NCBI GenBank assembly: GCA_937944055.1
Contig: CALDZJ010000040.1
Span: 1-50,759 of the forward strand
Direction of reading: 5' to 3'
DNA: 50,759 bases
DNA from: an uncultured Verrucomicrobiales bacterium
Lineage (GTDB): Bacteria; Verrucomicrobiota; Verrucomicrobiia; Verrucomicrobiales; Akkermansiaceae
Position 1 is the stretch's first letter. Each line of letters opens with the position of its first letter. The translations under genes were made by a program, and so were the position numbers. Positions 18,587-26,950 of this stretch are shown piece after piece. The notes beneath the pieces were generated by a model. It was given only the letters and a program-made list of their open reading frames with translations, was not told the DNA's origin and made no database searches.

Positions 18587-19351
18587 TTACCAGAGTCCGT
18601 ATTTCCCGTAAACCATCGCGAAGGCAGCCATGCTCGTATTCGCCACTGCATGCATCACCACGCAGGCTAAGAGGCTCTTCGTCTTGACCGCCACCCAGTA
18701 AGTAATTGATCCATAGATCAGAGCGCCGGCCCAATCAAGGGGAGCATGAGCGAGCATGAAGGCCAAGGTCACGACGATGAAGCTGATCAAAGCAGGCTTC
18801 CCGAAAGGGACCTTCCAATAATCGCCATCCATATCGAGGAGGAATCTCATCAAAAAACCTCGCCAGAAAATCTCCTCCACCAAGGAAACGATGATCACGG
18901 CGCGGGTGATTCGGAAAATCAGCGAGGCCCAATAGGCGGCAGGATTCTCAAAAACCCCGGGATCGAAGCCCTCATCTCGTGGAGCAAGGCCCGTGAGTTT
19001 TTGGAAAAACCCATCCGGCTTTCCAGTCATCCCGAAGTGGTCATAGAGCACGGTAGGCAAGAGCCAAAAAGCGATTCCGACAAAGCCCGCAAAAACTCCG
19101 ATCCAGACCTTAGAAGTCCAGCGGAACTCATAATGCTTCCAGAAAAAAGCCAACACCAGACCACACAGAATAGTCTGAATGGGGTAAAAGAGCTGCTCCG
19201 GCCAGTGGCGATACCAAGGCGCGTGATCGTGTTCCCAGAGCATCGCCTCACCCACAAATTGATAGATCAGATTAAAGATCATGAAGGCCGCAAACGGGAC
19301 CACATAGGCGTAGTTGCGATTTTCACGCCAGATTTTCAACTGCTCGATCAT
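18587..19351 (-). CDS. CPBP-family intramembrane protease (CAAX prenyl protease-related)
   Basis: A 254-residue integral membrane protein with about seven spans. The CPBP/Abi motifs are present: EEIFWRGFLMRF (EExxxR), FMLAHAPLDW (conserved His) and a final CVVMHAVANTSMA (HxxxN). These residues form the glutamate/histidine active site of intramembrane metal-independent endopeptidases such as Rce1. The wording of the motifs resembles TIGR03008, a family found in bacteria with exosortase sorting; I recall this family and have not searched it. The chosen ATG (19349-19351) begins MIEQLKIW; a longer reading would run into the aminotransferase gene that ends 11 bases upstream. The two genes are probably in one operon with the Lrp-type regulator. 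Confidence 0.88.
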   Translation of the reverse strand: MIEQLKIWRENRNYAYVVPFAAFMIFNLIYQFVGEAMLWEHDHAPWYRHWPEQLFYPIQTILCGLVLAFFWKHYEFRWTSKVWIGVFAGFVGIAFWLLPTVLYDHFGMTGKPDGFFQKLTGLAPRDEGFDPGVFENPAAYWASLIFRITRAVIIVSLVEEIFWRGFLMRFLLDMDGDYWKVPFGKPALISFIVVTLAFMLAHAPLDWAGALIYGSITYWVAVKTKSLLACVVMHAVANTSMAAFAMVYGKYGLW

Positions 19352-19362
19352 GGGGCCTTTTT

Positions 19363-20529
19363 TTACAGAGTTTTCAGATACCGCTCCATTGCGCACATTG
19401 CTTCCTTCAAATCCTTCATTCCGGTGGCGTAGCAACAACGCAGGAAGCCCTCGCCGCTCGGGCCGAAGGCATCGCCCGGGACCGCCGCTACCTGCTCCGC
19501 CTCCAGCAGACCCATTGCAAACTCCTGACTCGTGAGCCCGAATTTCTGAATGTTCGGGAAGACGTAAAAGGCCCCCCCTGGCAAGTGGCAATCCACCCCC
19601 ATGCCATTGAGCCGATTGACCAAGAAATCGCGGCGCTGACGGTATTCTCTCTTCATCGGCTCATAGAGAGTCTCCCCGCCGCTGAGGGCCTCCAAGGCAG
19701 CCGCTTGGCTCGTAATGGGGGCACAAAGGATCCCGTATTGGTGAATCTTCATCATCGCCTCGATCAATTCCGGAGGCGCGCAGGCATAGCCGAGGCGGAA
19801 ACCCGTCATCGCGAAGGCCTTCGAGAAACCATGCAGCAAGATCGTCCGCTCCCGCATTCCAGGCAGCGAGGCGATGCTCACGTGCTCTTCATCATCATAT
19901 CGCAGTTCACTATAAATCTCATCCGAGAGAACGATGAGGTCATGCTCGATGCAAAGCTTTGCAATTCCCTCCAAATCCTCCTGCGTAGCCACCGCGCCTG
20001 TGGGGTTTGTGGGGAAGTTTAGCATCACGATCTTAGTCCTCGGAGTGATGGCAGCCGCCAGAGCGGCCGGCTTGAGAGAAAAGCCATCTTCCTGAGTCGT
20101 CGCCACCGGAACGGCCACCCCGTGTGCCATGACGATGCTCGGAGAATAGGAAACGTAGCAAGGCTCATGATAAATGACCTCATCGCCCGGATTGAGCAAT
20201 GCTCGTAGGGCGAGATCTAGCGCCTCAGAAACCCCCACCGTGACCAATACTTCACTGTCTGGGCGGTAAGAGATGTGAAAGAACTCATCCACGTATTCGG
20301 TGATCTTCTCCCGCAGGCTCAGCATCCCTAAATTAGAGGTGTAACTCGTCTCGCCCTTTTCTAAAGAGTAGATCGCAGCCTCACGGATCGACCACGGGGT
20401 GGAGAAATCCGGCTCACCCACCCCGAGGGAAATCACATCATTGCGCCCGATCACCAGCTCAAAGAAATCGCGAATTCCAGACCGAGGGATCGCATTAAGA
20501 TGCCCTGCTAATTTTGATTGAATGTCCAT
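19363..20529 (-). CDS. Class I/II pyridoxal phosphate aminotransferase
   Basis: A 388-residue fold-type I aminotransferase. The signature lysine is in GFSKAFAMTGFRLGYACAP, and other PLP contacts are visible: NFPTNPTG (Asn), LSDEIYSELRYD (Asp and Tyr) and RCCYAT near the C-terminus (substrate-binding Arg). This matches the aspartate/aromatic-type aminotransferases that transfer amino groups between amino acids and 2-oxo acids. The amino acid specificity is not deducible. The Lrp/AsnC regulator gene lies only 14 bases upstream on the same strand and its product may sense the same amino acid, so regulation by the neighbour is plausible. The CPBP protease follows by 11 bases. Confidence 0.95.
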   Translation of the reverse strand: MDIQSKLAGHLNAIPRSGIRDFFELVIGRNDVISLGVGEPDFSTPWSIREAAIYSLEKGETSYTSNLGMLSLREKITEYVDEFFHISYRPDSEVLVTVGVSEALDLALRALLNPGDEVIYHEPCYVSYSPSIVMAHGVAVPVATTQEDGFSLKPAALAAAITPRTKIVMLNFPTNPTGAVATQEDLEGIAKLCIEHDLIVLSDEIYSELRYDDEEHVSIASLPGMRERTILLHGFSKAFAMTGFRLGYACAPPELIEAMMKIHQYGILCAPITSQAAALEALSGGETLYEPMKREYRQRRDFLVNRLNGMGVDCHLPGGAFYVFPNIQKFGLTSQEFAMGLLEAEQVAAVPGDAFGPSGEGFLRCCYATGMKDLKEAMCAMERYLKTL

Positions 20530-20543
20530 TTGATGCCGTAAAA

Positions 20544-21026
20544 TTAGGGCGAGACCGGAAGGCGAGAGATTTCACTCTCTTTTTCAAAAAAGAAGCCATT
20601 CTCTTTATAAGACTTCAGCCGGAAATGGGTTGCCGTGGAGATTACCCCCTCCATCGAGCTTAATTTCTCGGAGACGAAAGCCGCCACCGCCACCAGATCG
20701 CATCCCTCCACCATCACGAGCAGATCGTATCCACCGCTCATGAGGTAGCAACTCGTCACCTGCTCGAACTTCGCGATCCGCTTCGCTTGGCGATCAAATC
20801 CCCCACCCCTCTCCGGGCGGATTTTCACCTCAATAAAGGCCGTCACTTGATCGCCCCCATCGCGGGCCGGGTCCACCATTGCGCGATACCCGCTGATCGT
20901 GCCATCCGCCTCCCACGCTGTAATTTGCGCCCTGACGGAATCTTCTGTGGAGGCCACCTGCGCGGCTAAATCAGCATCTGATTGGCGGGCATTTCGCCGA
21001 AGGAGATCGAGGAGTTCATTCATCAT
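20544..21026 (-). CDS. Lrp/AsnC-family transcriptional regulator
   Basis: A two-domain regulator of about 160 residues. The N-terminus is a winged helix-turn-helix (MNELLDLLRRNARQSDADLA, then a short turn and VRAQITAWEADGTISGYRAM). The C-terminus is a RAM/AsnC ligand-binding domain (VTAFIEVKIRP; FEQVTSCYLMSGGYDLLVMV; SSMEGVISTATHFRLKSYKE). The family regulates amino acid metabolism and senses amino acids. The frame extends upstream to 21071, but that would overlap the phosphofructokinase gene by eight bases, and the HTH starts at the ATG pair at 21026/21023, so I start there. It precedes an aminotransferase gene by 14 bases, which is the probable target. Confidence 0.92.
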   Translation of the reverse strand: MMNELLDLLRRNARQSDADLAAQVASTEDSVRAQITAWEADGTISGYRAMVDPARDGGDQVTAFIEVKIRPERGGGFDRQAKRIAKFEQVTSCYLMSGGYDLLVMVEGCDLVAVAAFVSEKLSSMEGVISTATHFRLKSYKENGFFFEKESEISRLPVSP

Positions 21027-21063
21027 AAAGTCAGTGAGAGAGTCAATCGTTCGAGGCTTACAC

Positions 21064-22137
21064 TTAATCACCGAAGCAAACTCCGATAGCGCGGGCAGCC
21101 TTCACCACTTCCGTCTCCGCTTCCACAAGGCGCAGCTCCATCACCGCCTCCGCGATCGGCACTGAGCCCACATGGTAACTATGATAGCTCACCATCTTGC
21201 CAAAGTCACCCTCAGCAGCGAGCTGGACCGCCATCACCCCAAAGCGGACCCCTAGAATGCGATCCAGCGGCGTAGGGGCACCACCACGTTGAATATGCCC
21301 TAAAGTCGTGCTGCGCGTCTCTTTCCCAGTCAGTTCCGTAATTTTCATCGCCACCTGGTCTCCGATGCCGCCAAGGCGCACTTCTCCTCCACAATTTTCA
21401 TCGATCGTAGTGAGTTTTCCTTCCGGATTTATGGCCCCTTCCGCGACCACCACGAGGGAGCTCTTATATCCCTGCGCCTCACGCACCCGTAGATGCTCCG
21501 CCACTTTCTCATATGAAAAAGGAATCTCCGGAATGAGGATCACATTGGCCGCCCCCGCCATCCCGCCCCAGAGCGCGATCCAGCCCGCATGGCGCCCCAT
21601 CACTTCTAGCACCATGACGCGTTTATGGCTTTTCGCGGTCGTATAGAGACGGTCCAGACCATCGACCACGGTGCTCACAGCACTATCAAAGCCGAAGGTC
21701 ATAGAAGTCGCCTTTAGGTCATTATCAATCGTCTTAGGCACCCCGATAATGGGCCAGCCTTGCTCATAGAGCTGCTGAGCCGTCGTCAGTGACCCGTCAC
21801 CACCCACCACGACCAGTGCGCCGATTTCGAGCTGATCGAGAGTCTTCTTAGCCCGGTCAATAATCTCTTGCGGGACCTTTGCGATGTTCCCCTCACCGAT
21901 CTTCGCCGCGAAGCTCCCCTTATTCGTCGTCCCCAGAATCGTCCCGCCCTGCTTTAGAATCCCCTCAGTATCCTTCGGAGTTAGAAAGGTGAAATCACCC
22001 GGAGGGAGCAGTCCCTCAAAGCCATCTCGGAACCCGATCGTCTCCCAGCCCTTCGCCGCTGCCGCTCCGACAACTCCATGAATGACCGCATTGAGCCCCG
22101 GGCAATCGCCCCCACAATTTAGAATTCCAATTCTCAT
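21064..22137 (-). CDS. pfkA: 6-phosphofructokinase, ATP-type by motif with a mixed signature
   Basis: A 357-residue phosphofructokinase, the committing step of glycolysis. The N-terminal P-loop-like segment is NCGGDCPGLNAVIHGVV; GGDGSLTTA marks the nucleotide site, PKTIDNDLKATS the catalytic loop (Asp of TIDND as base), MGRHAGWIALWGG the substrate site and LGHIQRGGAPTPLDRI the Arg contacts. The GGDGS sequence (Gly at the position that distinguishes ATP enzymes from PPi enzymes, which have Asp) points to ATP, while PKTIDND carries the Lys usually seen in PPi enzymes and in group III ATP enzymes. Length suits the group III (non-allosteric type) enzymes. It ends 37 bases before the regulator gene; co-transcription is possible. 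Confidence 0.93.
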   Translation of the reverse strand: MRIGILNCGGDCPGLNAVIHGVVGAAAAKGWETIGFRDGFEGLLPPGDFTFLTPKDTEGILKQGGTILGTTNKGSFAAKIGEGNIAKVPQEIIDRAKKTLDQLEIGALVVVGGDGSLTTAQQLYEQGWPIIGVPKTIDNDLKATSMTFGFDSAVSTVVDGLDRLYTTAKSHKRVMVLEVMGRHAGWIALWGGMAGAANVILIPEIPFSYEKVAEHLRVREAQGYKSSLVVVAEGAINPEGKLTTIDENCGGEVRLGGIGDQVAMKITELTGKETRSTTLGHIQRGGAPTPLDRILGVRFGVMAVQLAAEGDFGKMVSYHSYHVGSVPIAEAVMELRLVEAETEVVKAARAIGVCFGD

Positions 22138-22175
22138 GATTCTTTTTTTGAAAGTATTTCGGGGTCAAGAAACGC

Positions 22176-23147
22176 CTACCTTGGGATCGGGACGGAGAGC
22201 AATTCGCGCGCTTGAGTTACAGGAGATCCTTGCCTCCGCCACCCTTCATAAGCACCCCATCCTTGTGTGATCAAGGTTTGAGTGATTCCCCAGCGGTCAG
22301 GACTCCCCAAGCTAATCACGATCAATCGCCGCCCTGTCAGGTTCGTCGTGCCATTCGGGAGTTTTTGCACAATCGCCTTTTTTTCTGAACTCGTCGCCGC
22401 GCAGGGCCCAGCGAGGACCGTATTCCCGCTTTTGATGCCATTCACGCCTCCTTTGCCAATCAAGGCGTGCGTATTCGACACTTTAAAGGCCCTCTTCTGC
22501 CCCCCTCGGTAACAAGCGATCGTCCGTTGTGACTGCTTCACGTAAAACTGAAATCCCGTATCGCGCATCGCATAAATGGCTAGCCGCGCCATGTCGCGCG
22601 CCGTCGAGATACCCTTTTCACGAGCCGTATCCATCCCGTGCGGATTCGCAAACCGGCTGCGCGTCATCCCCAGACCACGGGCTAACTGATTCATCTCCCG
22701 CACGAAGGCCCCCTGCGCCGTCCGACCGCCAGCCCGACTCTGGATCGAACGCCCCACGTGTTCCGCCAGCGTATATGCCGCGACATTGTCAGAGCCCAGA
22801 AGCATCGAATACATCGCCTCTCTCAGCGAAATTTGATCCCCCGGCACCATCGCCATCGGGTTTGACCCACCTAGGGTCGCTGCCGCATTCGGGACCACCG
22901 CGAGCTGAGCGAGGCTCGTTCGACTGAGCTCCGCCCAATCGAGAACCACCATCGCAGTGGCGACCTTTGCCAAACTCGCGACAGGTCGCTTCCGGTCCGC
23001 ATCGAGCTCCAAGAGAATCTTCCCGCTATAAGCCTCTACCGCGATGTAGCTTTCCGCTCGCAGCAAAGAAGTGATGGCGAAAAACAGAGCGAAGCCCCCA
23101 AAGATGAATCGGGACACAAACTGTCTCGGAGAAGATTTCCGTCTCAT
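22176..23147 (-). CDS. D-alanyl-D-alanine carboxypeptidase (S11, DacA-like)
   Basis: A 323-residue penicillin-binding protein of the low-molecular-mass class that removes the terminal D-Ala from peptidoglycan stem peptides. A hydrophobic N-terminus (about residues 12-30) is a signal peptide. The three penicillin-binding motifs are present: SxxK as Ser58-Leu-Ala-Lys61 (VASLAKVATA), SxN as Ser119-Asp-Asn121 (LLGSDNVAAY) and KTG as Lys239-Ser-Gly241 (NGIKSGNTVLAG), a common KSG variant. No long C-terminal amphipathic anchor is visible, so it may be free in the periplasm. It is adjacent to the phosphofructokinase gene on the same strand with 38 bases between. An AGGAT stretch 14 bases upstream of the ATG is a weak ribosome-binding site. 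Confidence 0.94.
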   Translation of the reverse strand: MRRKSSPRQFVSRFIFGGFALFFAITSLLRAESYIAVEAYSGKILLELDADRKRPVASLAKVATAMVVLDWAELSRTSLAQLAVVPNAAATLGGSNPMAMVPGDQISLREAMYSMLLGSDNVAAYTLAEHVGRSIQSRAGGRTAQGAFVREMNQLARGLGMTRSRFANPHGMDTAREKGISTARDMARLAIYAMRDTGFQFYVKQSQRTIACYRGGQKRAFKVSNTHALIGKGGVNGIKSGNTVLAGPCAATSSEKKAIVQKLPNGTTNLTGRRLIVISLGSPDRWGITQTLITQGWGAYEGWRRQGSPVTQARELLSVPIPR

Positions 23148-23298
23148 AAAACTATGGTGATCCTAATGAATTCAACTTCTATGACAACTCCCAATCCCGC
23201 TCCGTAAAAAAACCCCACTCCCTCTTTTTAAAAAATTCGAGCCTTTGCGACATTTTCCATTGCCAAGCGCTGAGTTCTTCGGTGAGATAGAAGCCGTA

Positions 23299-23727
23299 AT
23301 GAGAAAGCTTCTAATGATCACCCTCGCACTGGCCTTCGCAGTGCCTGTCCAAGCAGACATTCAGGCCCCTCCGGGATCAAAGTACACCTCAGCTCGCAAG
23401 CTCGGACGTGCTCTTAGTAACATCCTCTATGGAGTGATCGAGATCCCAGAGCAGATCGTCCGTAAGACGAATACAGACGGCAGCAAAGCTGGCTGGTCTC
23501 ACGGTTTAGTTGACGGCACGCGCCGCGCCTTCAAGCGGGTCGGCTACGGCTTCTACGAGCTCGTCACCTTCCATTGCCCTACTTTCCACGGCACTTTTAA
23601 GCCCCCCTACACCCGTTGCGGAGCTGATGACCGGATCGAAATGAACCCACGTGAGGGTCTCTCTGAGTTCCCACCTGAACTTGGTGCCGAGTCTTACTTC
23701 AGCCACTCTCGTTCACAACGTTGGTAA
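23299..23727 (+). CDS. Exosortase system-associated small exported protein (TIGR04073-like)
   Basis: A 142-residue exported protein with a signal peptide ending at about residue 19 (ALAFAVPVQA). The body has the pattern I recall for TIGR04073: SARKLGRALSNILYGVIEIP, then a middle helix LVDGTRRAFKRVGYGFYELV, and a short C-terminal tail. That family was named for its co-occurrence with exosortase systems in Verrucomicrobiota and Lentisphaerota; its function is unknown. Together with the CPBP protease it is the only trace here of an exosortase pathway; the exosortase itself is not in the window. The first in-frame start (23245) is rejected because the signal peptide fits the ATG at 23299. The gene is single and ends at a strong terminator. 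Confidence 0.85.
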   Translation: MRKLLMITLALAFAVPVQADIQAPPGSKYTSARKLGRALSNILYGVIEIPEQIVRKTNTDGSKAGWSHGLVDGTRRAFKRVGYGFYELVTFHCPTFHGTFKPPYTRCGADDRIEMNPREGLSEFPPELGAESYFSHSRSQRW

Positions 23728-23808
23728 GCTACTAGGCACCCTGATTCTGGCACACCGATCTCGGAAAGCCAAAAACTCAGCGACCGCCTTCTTCACTTTT
23801 AAAAAAGG

Positions 23809-23836
23809 CTGACTTCTCCGGAAGTCAGTTTTTTTT
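23809..23836. terminator. Bidirectional Rho-independent terminator
   Basis: The 8-bp stem CTGACTTC/GAAGTCAG (23809-23816 with 23821-23828) has a four-base TCCG loop and is followed by eight T on the plus strand (23829-23836), with A-runs on the other side (23801-23806). It can stop the TIGR04073-type gene from the left and the cardiolipin synthase-like gene from the right. Confidence 0.9.
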
Positions 23837-23936
23837 ATGGGCGCGAGTTCTACCGCATGCAAAGGCTCATCACTCCGTCAAGCAAGTCACAGACCACACC
23901 CTTTCCCCAGATCTGAAGCGCGGAGAGACGCCCTCC

Positions 23937-25121
23937 TTAGAGCCTCCGGATCAAAGCCGCGCCGATCTGCGCCAGAACCCTCCGCCACCATGGCCGACTC
24001 TCCGCCCAGTCCCAATCGACTTTCTCGCTCGACTCCAAATCACGCTGATATTGCTCCATCAGTTGACTCACGATCGCCGGATCATCCAGCACCACCGCTA
24101 ACTCCCAATTAAAAGAGAAGGAGAGATAGTCAAAGTTCGCGCTCCCCACAATCGCGACGCGATGATCAAAGACCAGTGACTTCGCATGCAGCACACTCGC
24201 CGTATATTCGCTAAAATTCACCCCATCATCCATAAGAGAAGAATAGAGCCCCTCCCGGATCCAATCCGCAAAAGGAACATCAGAATTTCTCGGCACTAAA
24301 ACACGCACCTCTAATCCCGCCAAAGCCCGCCTCCGCATCACATCCAGCACCCGCTTCGGTGGGACAAAATACGGAACAGTCATGACCACAAGATCCTGCG
24401 CCTCATGAAAGGCCCGCGAATACAAGCGGCGGATCGCCCTCCGTCGAGAAATCCCCCGCCCACCCACGATGACGCATTCACTCTCGCCCGGCCCCAGCTC
24501 ATCCTGCCGATAGTGGCACTCCTCGCTCAGCGTCTCCCCTCCAACCTTGCGCCAAGCTTCCTTAAAAAAGTGCTGGCAAGCCGCAGCCGCCGGCCCCTCC
24601 AGCTTCATATGAGTGTCACGCCAAGCTCCAGCGCCACTGGCCTTCTGTGACCAAACCTCGCCCAGATTCATCCCCCCAGTAAAAGCCACCCGCCCATCGA
24701 TGATAAGATTCTTACGATGGTTCCGGCCTAAGATCCCACTCCGCTTCCGCCAAGGCGCAACTGGCCGAAAGACCTCCACCCTCACTCCAGCATCACGCAT
24801 TTGCTCAAACATCAGCTCATCAGCCTCTGCCGAGCCGATTGCATCATACACCACGCGGACAGCCACCCCAGTGCGCGCTTTTCTCGATAACGCGCGCGCA
24901 ATTTCCTGCCCCACCTGATCCGAGAGAAACATATACATCTCTAGATGCACAAAGCTCCGCGCCTGCGCGATCTCATCCACCATCGCAGCATAGGCCTCAT
25001 CCCCAGAAAAGAACAGCGTGACGGCATTCCCCCTCGTGCGCAGAGAGCTTTCATCGCAGAGAAGCTTCTTACTCCAGCATGATTTTATGAACTTTCCAAA
25101 ATGGGCCATTTTTTCGTTCAT
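23937..25121 (-). CDS. Cardiolipin synthase-like phospholipase D family protein
   Basis: A 394-residue PLD-superfamily enzyme. Both HKD motifs are intact: His135/Lys137/Asp142 in GRNHRKNLIIDGRVAFTGG and His312/Lys314/Asp319 in LHAKSLVFDHRVAIVGSANF. The typical cardiolipin synthase intervening elements (FTGGMNLG, DYLSFSFNWELAVV) are also seen, so it probably condenses two phosphatidylglycerols into cardiolipin. Bacterial ClsA enzymes usually carry N-terminal membrane spans; here the N-terminus is hydrophilic, as in ClsB-type proteins, suggesting peripheral membrane association. It is divergent from the SHD1-like gene with 52 bases between, so both promoters must overlap. Confidence 0.92.
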   Translation of the reverse strand: MNEKMAHFGKFIKSCWSKKLLCDESSLRTRGNAVTLFFSGDEAYAAMVDEIAQARSFVHLEMYMFLSDQVGQEIARALSRKARTGVAVRVVYDAIGSAEADELMFEQMRDAGVRVEVFRPVAPWRKRSGILGRNHRKNLIIDGRVAFTGGMNLGEVWSQKASGAGAWRDTHMKLEGPAAAACQHFFKEAWRKVGGETLSEECHYRQDELGPGESECVIVGGRGISRRRAIRRLYSRAFHEAQDLVVMTVPYFVPPKRVLDVMRRRALAGLEVRVLVPRNSDVPFADWIREGLYSSLMDDGVNFSEYTASVLHAKSLVFDHRVAIVGSANFDYLSFSFNWELAVVLDDPAIVSQLMEQYQRDLESSEKVDWDWAESRPWWRRVLAQIGAALIRRL

Positions 25122-25173
25122 GGACTTTTCTCAGAACAGGTCCACCCTCCAGTACATCTAATTTCCCGAAACG

Positions 25174-25965
25174 ATGCTCCGATTCGCCTTAATAGCCACT
25201 CTCATTTTATCTTTTGCGTCCCTCTCCGCCAGCCCTCGCGAATGGAAGAATGCCGCAGGCACCCAATCATTTAAAGCCACCTACCTCTCGAATGATGGCA
25301 AGCAAGTCACACTCCGCAGAGAGCAAAGCATCCTCACCTTTGACATCACCAAACTCCACCCTGATGACCAAGCATGGCTGAAACAAAATCACCCCGTCGG
25401 GAAAACAGCAGCAAAACAAAACACCGAGAGTCACCCAAAAAAAACTGCAAAGACTGCCCCACCCACCCCAAAGGGAGCAGCCTTTGATGCCCTACAATTC
25501 GGCGACTCCAACTCAGAAGTCATTGAAAAACTCCGCAACAGTCAGATGCTAGAATGCACCGTGCCAGAAGTCATGCTCGCACGGCTCGGGCTCAACGGAA
25601 ACTTCCGCACCAAGCAAGCCATCGGCGGCCTCCACTCCCACCTCTACTTCGATTGGGATGATGACCTAAAGCTCAAGGAAATCACCCTGCGCACAAAGCC
25701 AAAAGACCCCACTCACTACCAAAGCCAACTTCAGCGTAGTTGGAAAGAATTCATCCAGCTCCTCACCATCCTGCATGGCGATGCCCTCCAAAGCGCCCCT
25801 TACCCAAAGGCCGAGAATCTCCAAGACGGACTCATCCTAGGCTCCCACCTCTGGCACAGCGAGAATGACCACTCCATCCTCCTCGGCACCGGCCAAGAAG
25901 GAGAAAATTACTCAGTCATCGTCCGCATCACGAGCGAGCTCATCGAGCCCACCCCCGCCGAGTAA
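25174..25965 (+). CDS. Exported SHD1-like domain protein of unknown function
   Basis: A 263-residue protein with a signal peptide ending near residue 20 (SFASLSASPR). Residues ~22-70 (REWKNAAGTQSFKATYLSND, then VTLRREQSILTFDITKLHPD) match the SLA1 homology domain 1 pattern often found in Planctomycetes and Verrucomicrobiota exported proteins, a small beta-barrel of unknown ligand. A Lys/Pro linker (to about residue 105) leads to a C-terminal alpha/beta domain that I do not recognise (AFDALQFGDSNSEVIEKLRN). No catalytic motif is apparent. The gene is convergent with miaA, with only 11 bases between the stops. Confidence 0.8.
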   Translation: MLRFALIATLILSFASLSASPREWKNAAGTQSFKATYLSNDGKQVTLRREQSILTFDITKLHPDDQAWLKQNHPVGKTAAKQNTESHPKKTAKTAPPTPKGAAFDALQFGDSNSEVIEKLRNSQMLECTVPEVMLARLGLNGNFRTKQAIGGLHSHLYFDWDDDLKLKEITLRTKPKDPTHYQSQLQRSWKEFIQLLTILHGDALQSAPYPKAENLQDGLILGSHLWHSENDHSILLGTGQEGENYSVIVRITSELIEPTPAE

Positions 25966-25976
25966 GCAAGCGTATT

Positions 25977-26870
25977 TCAGCCCACCCAGCTCCTTACCTT
26001 GGCGACTTGATCTGCCAGCGGGAGCTCCCCCTCCACCCCTCGCAACCAACTCTCTCGCCGGAACCAATTCCTTTGCCGCTTCGCATATTGACGAGTCGCA
26101 ATCGTAATTTTTTCCAAGCACTCACCGTGAGTCAGTTCACCTCGTAAATAAGCCTCGACCTCTCTCACCCCGATCGCTTGCCGAATCGTCCCCGCATCCG
26201 CCGGGAGATTCTGCACCTCCTTGATCGCGCCCTCCGCCAGCATCCGCTCGGTCCGCTGCGCAATCCGCTCCGCTAAACACTCGCGCGGCCACTGCAGCAC
26301 GACCCCCTCTAAATTTTCCACCCGAGAGGCATCCGCAAAGTTACTCCGTAAATCCGAAGCCTTCCCCCCCGTCATTAGGCAAATTTCCAATGCCCGTGAA
26401 AGATGACGGTGGTTCCCCGCATTCTGTTTTGCGGCCTCCTCCGGATCCAGCTCCCGCAGCTGACGATAAATTTCCTCCGTAGATAAACTCTCCAACTCAG
26501 CGCGTAATTCTGGATCACCAGAAGGAGCCTTCGCCACTCCATGAGTCAGAAACTTTAAATACAAGCCAGAGCCGCCCACCACGATCGGCCTCTTCCCCCG
26601 AGCTTGAATTTCCGCAATCACTGGGCGAGCCAGCGCCTCATACTTCGCAGCATCCATCGCCTCACTCGCCTCCTGAAAACAAAAAAGATGATGCGGATGA
26701 CTCGCCATCTCCGCCTCACTCGGAGCCGCACTGAGAATCTCTAAGCCACGATACACCTGAAAGGCATCGGCATTGACAACCTCCCCTCCCCAAGCCTCAG
26801 CCAGCGCCAGCGCCAGCGCAGTTTTCCCAGCTGCCGTAGTGCCGCAAAGATAAAATGGCGAAAGTGTCAT
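25977..26870 (-). CDS. miaA: tRNA dimethylallyltransferase MiaA
   Basis: A 297-residue MiaA that adds the dimethylallyl group to N6 of A37 in tRNAs reading codons that begin with U. The P-loop is degenerate in wording but intact in key residues (CGTTAAGKTALALALAEAWG: Gly-Lys-Thr present). The usual dimethylallyl-diphosphate-binding motif is seen as VVNADAFQVYRGLEIL with its catalytic Asp, and the tRNA-binding segments IVVGGSGLYLKFLTHG and AGNHRHLSRALEICL are conserved. I use the ATG at 26870; an in-frame TTG at 26888 would add six residues. The gene lies just after the terminator of the RRM gene and is likely its own transcript, convergent with the SHD1-like gene. Confidence 0.95.
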   Translation of the reverse strand: MTLSPFYLCGTTAAGKTALALALAEAWGGEVVNADAFQVYRGLEILSAAPSEAEMASHPHHLFCFQEASEAMDAAKYEALARPVIAEIQARGKRPIVVGGSGLYLKFLTHGVAKAPSGDPELRAELESLSTEEIYRQLRELDPEEAAKQNAGNHRHLSRALEICLMTGGKASDLRSNFADASRVENLEGVVLQWPRECLAERIAQRTERMLAEGAIKEVQNLPADAGTIRQAIGVREVEAYLRGELTHGECLEKITIATRQYAKRQRNWFRRESWLRGVEGELPLADQVAKVRSWVG

Positions 26871-26893
26871 CAGAGGAAAGTTTAACAAAAGAA

Positions 26894-26921
26894 AGCCCGC
26901 TCGAAAAACTCCGAACGGGCT
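26894..26921 (-). terminator. Rho-independent terminator of the RRM protein gene
   Basis: The stem AGCCCG/CGGGCT (26894-26899 with 26916-26921), extended by a TCG/CGA pairing after one mismatch, is followed on the minus strand by a TTTCTTTT run. It starts 30 bases after the stop codon at 26951. Confidence 0.85.
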
Positions 26922-26950
26922 GAAAGATCAAGTCACGATTTCTCGCGGGA

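Noticed and set aside
18587..19591. Longer CPBP reading frame starting at 19591
   Set aside because: It would add 80 residues of Gly/Arg-rich sequence overlapping the aminotransferase gene in another frame; the family begins at MIEQLKIW (19351).
26870..26888. TTG start for miaA at 26888
   Set aside because: Possible, but adds six residues with no ribosome-binding site; the ATG at 26870 is the simpler choice.
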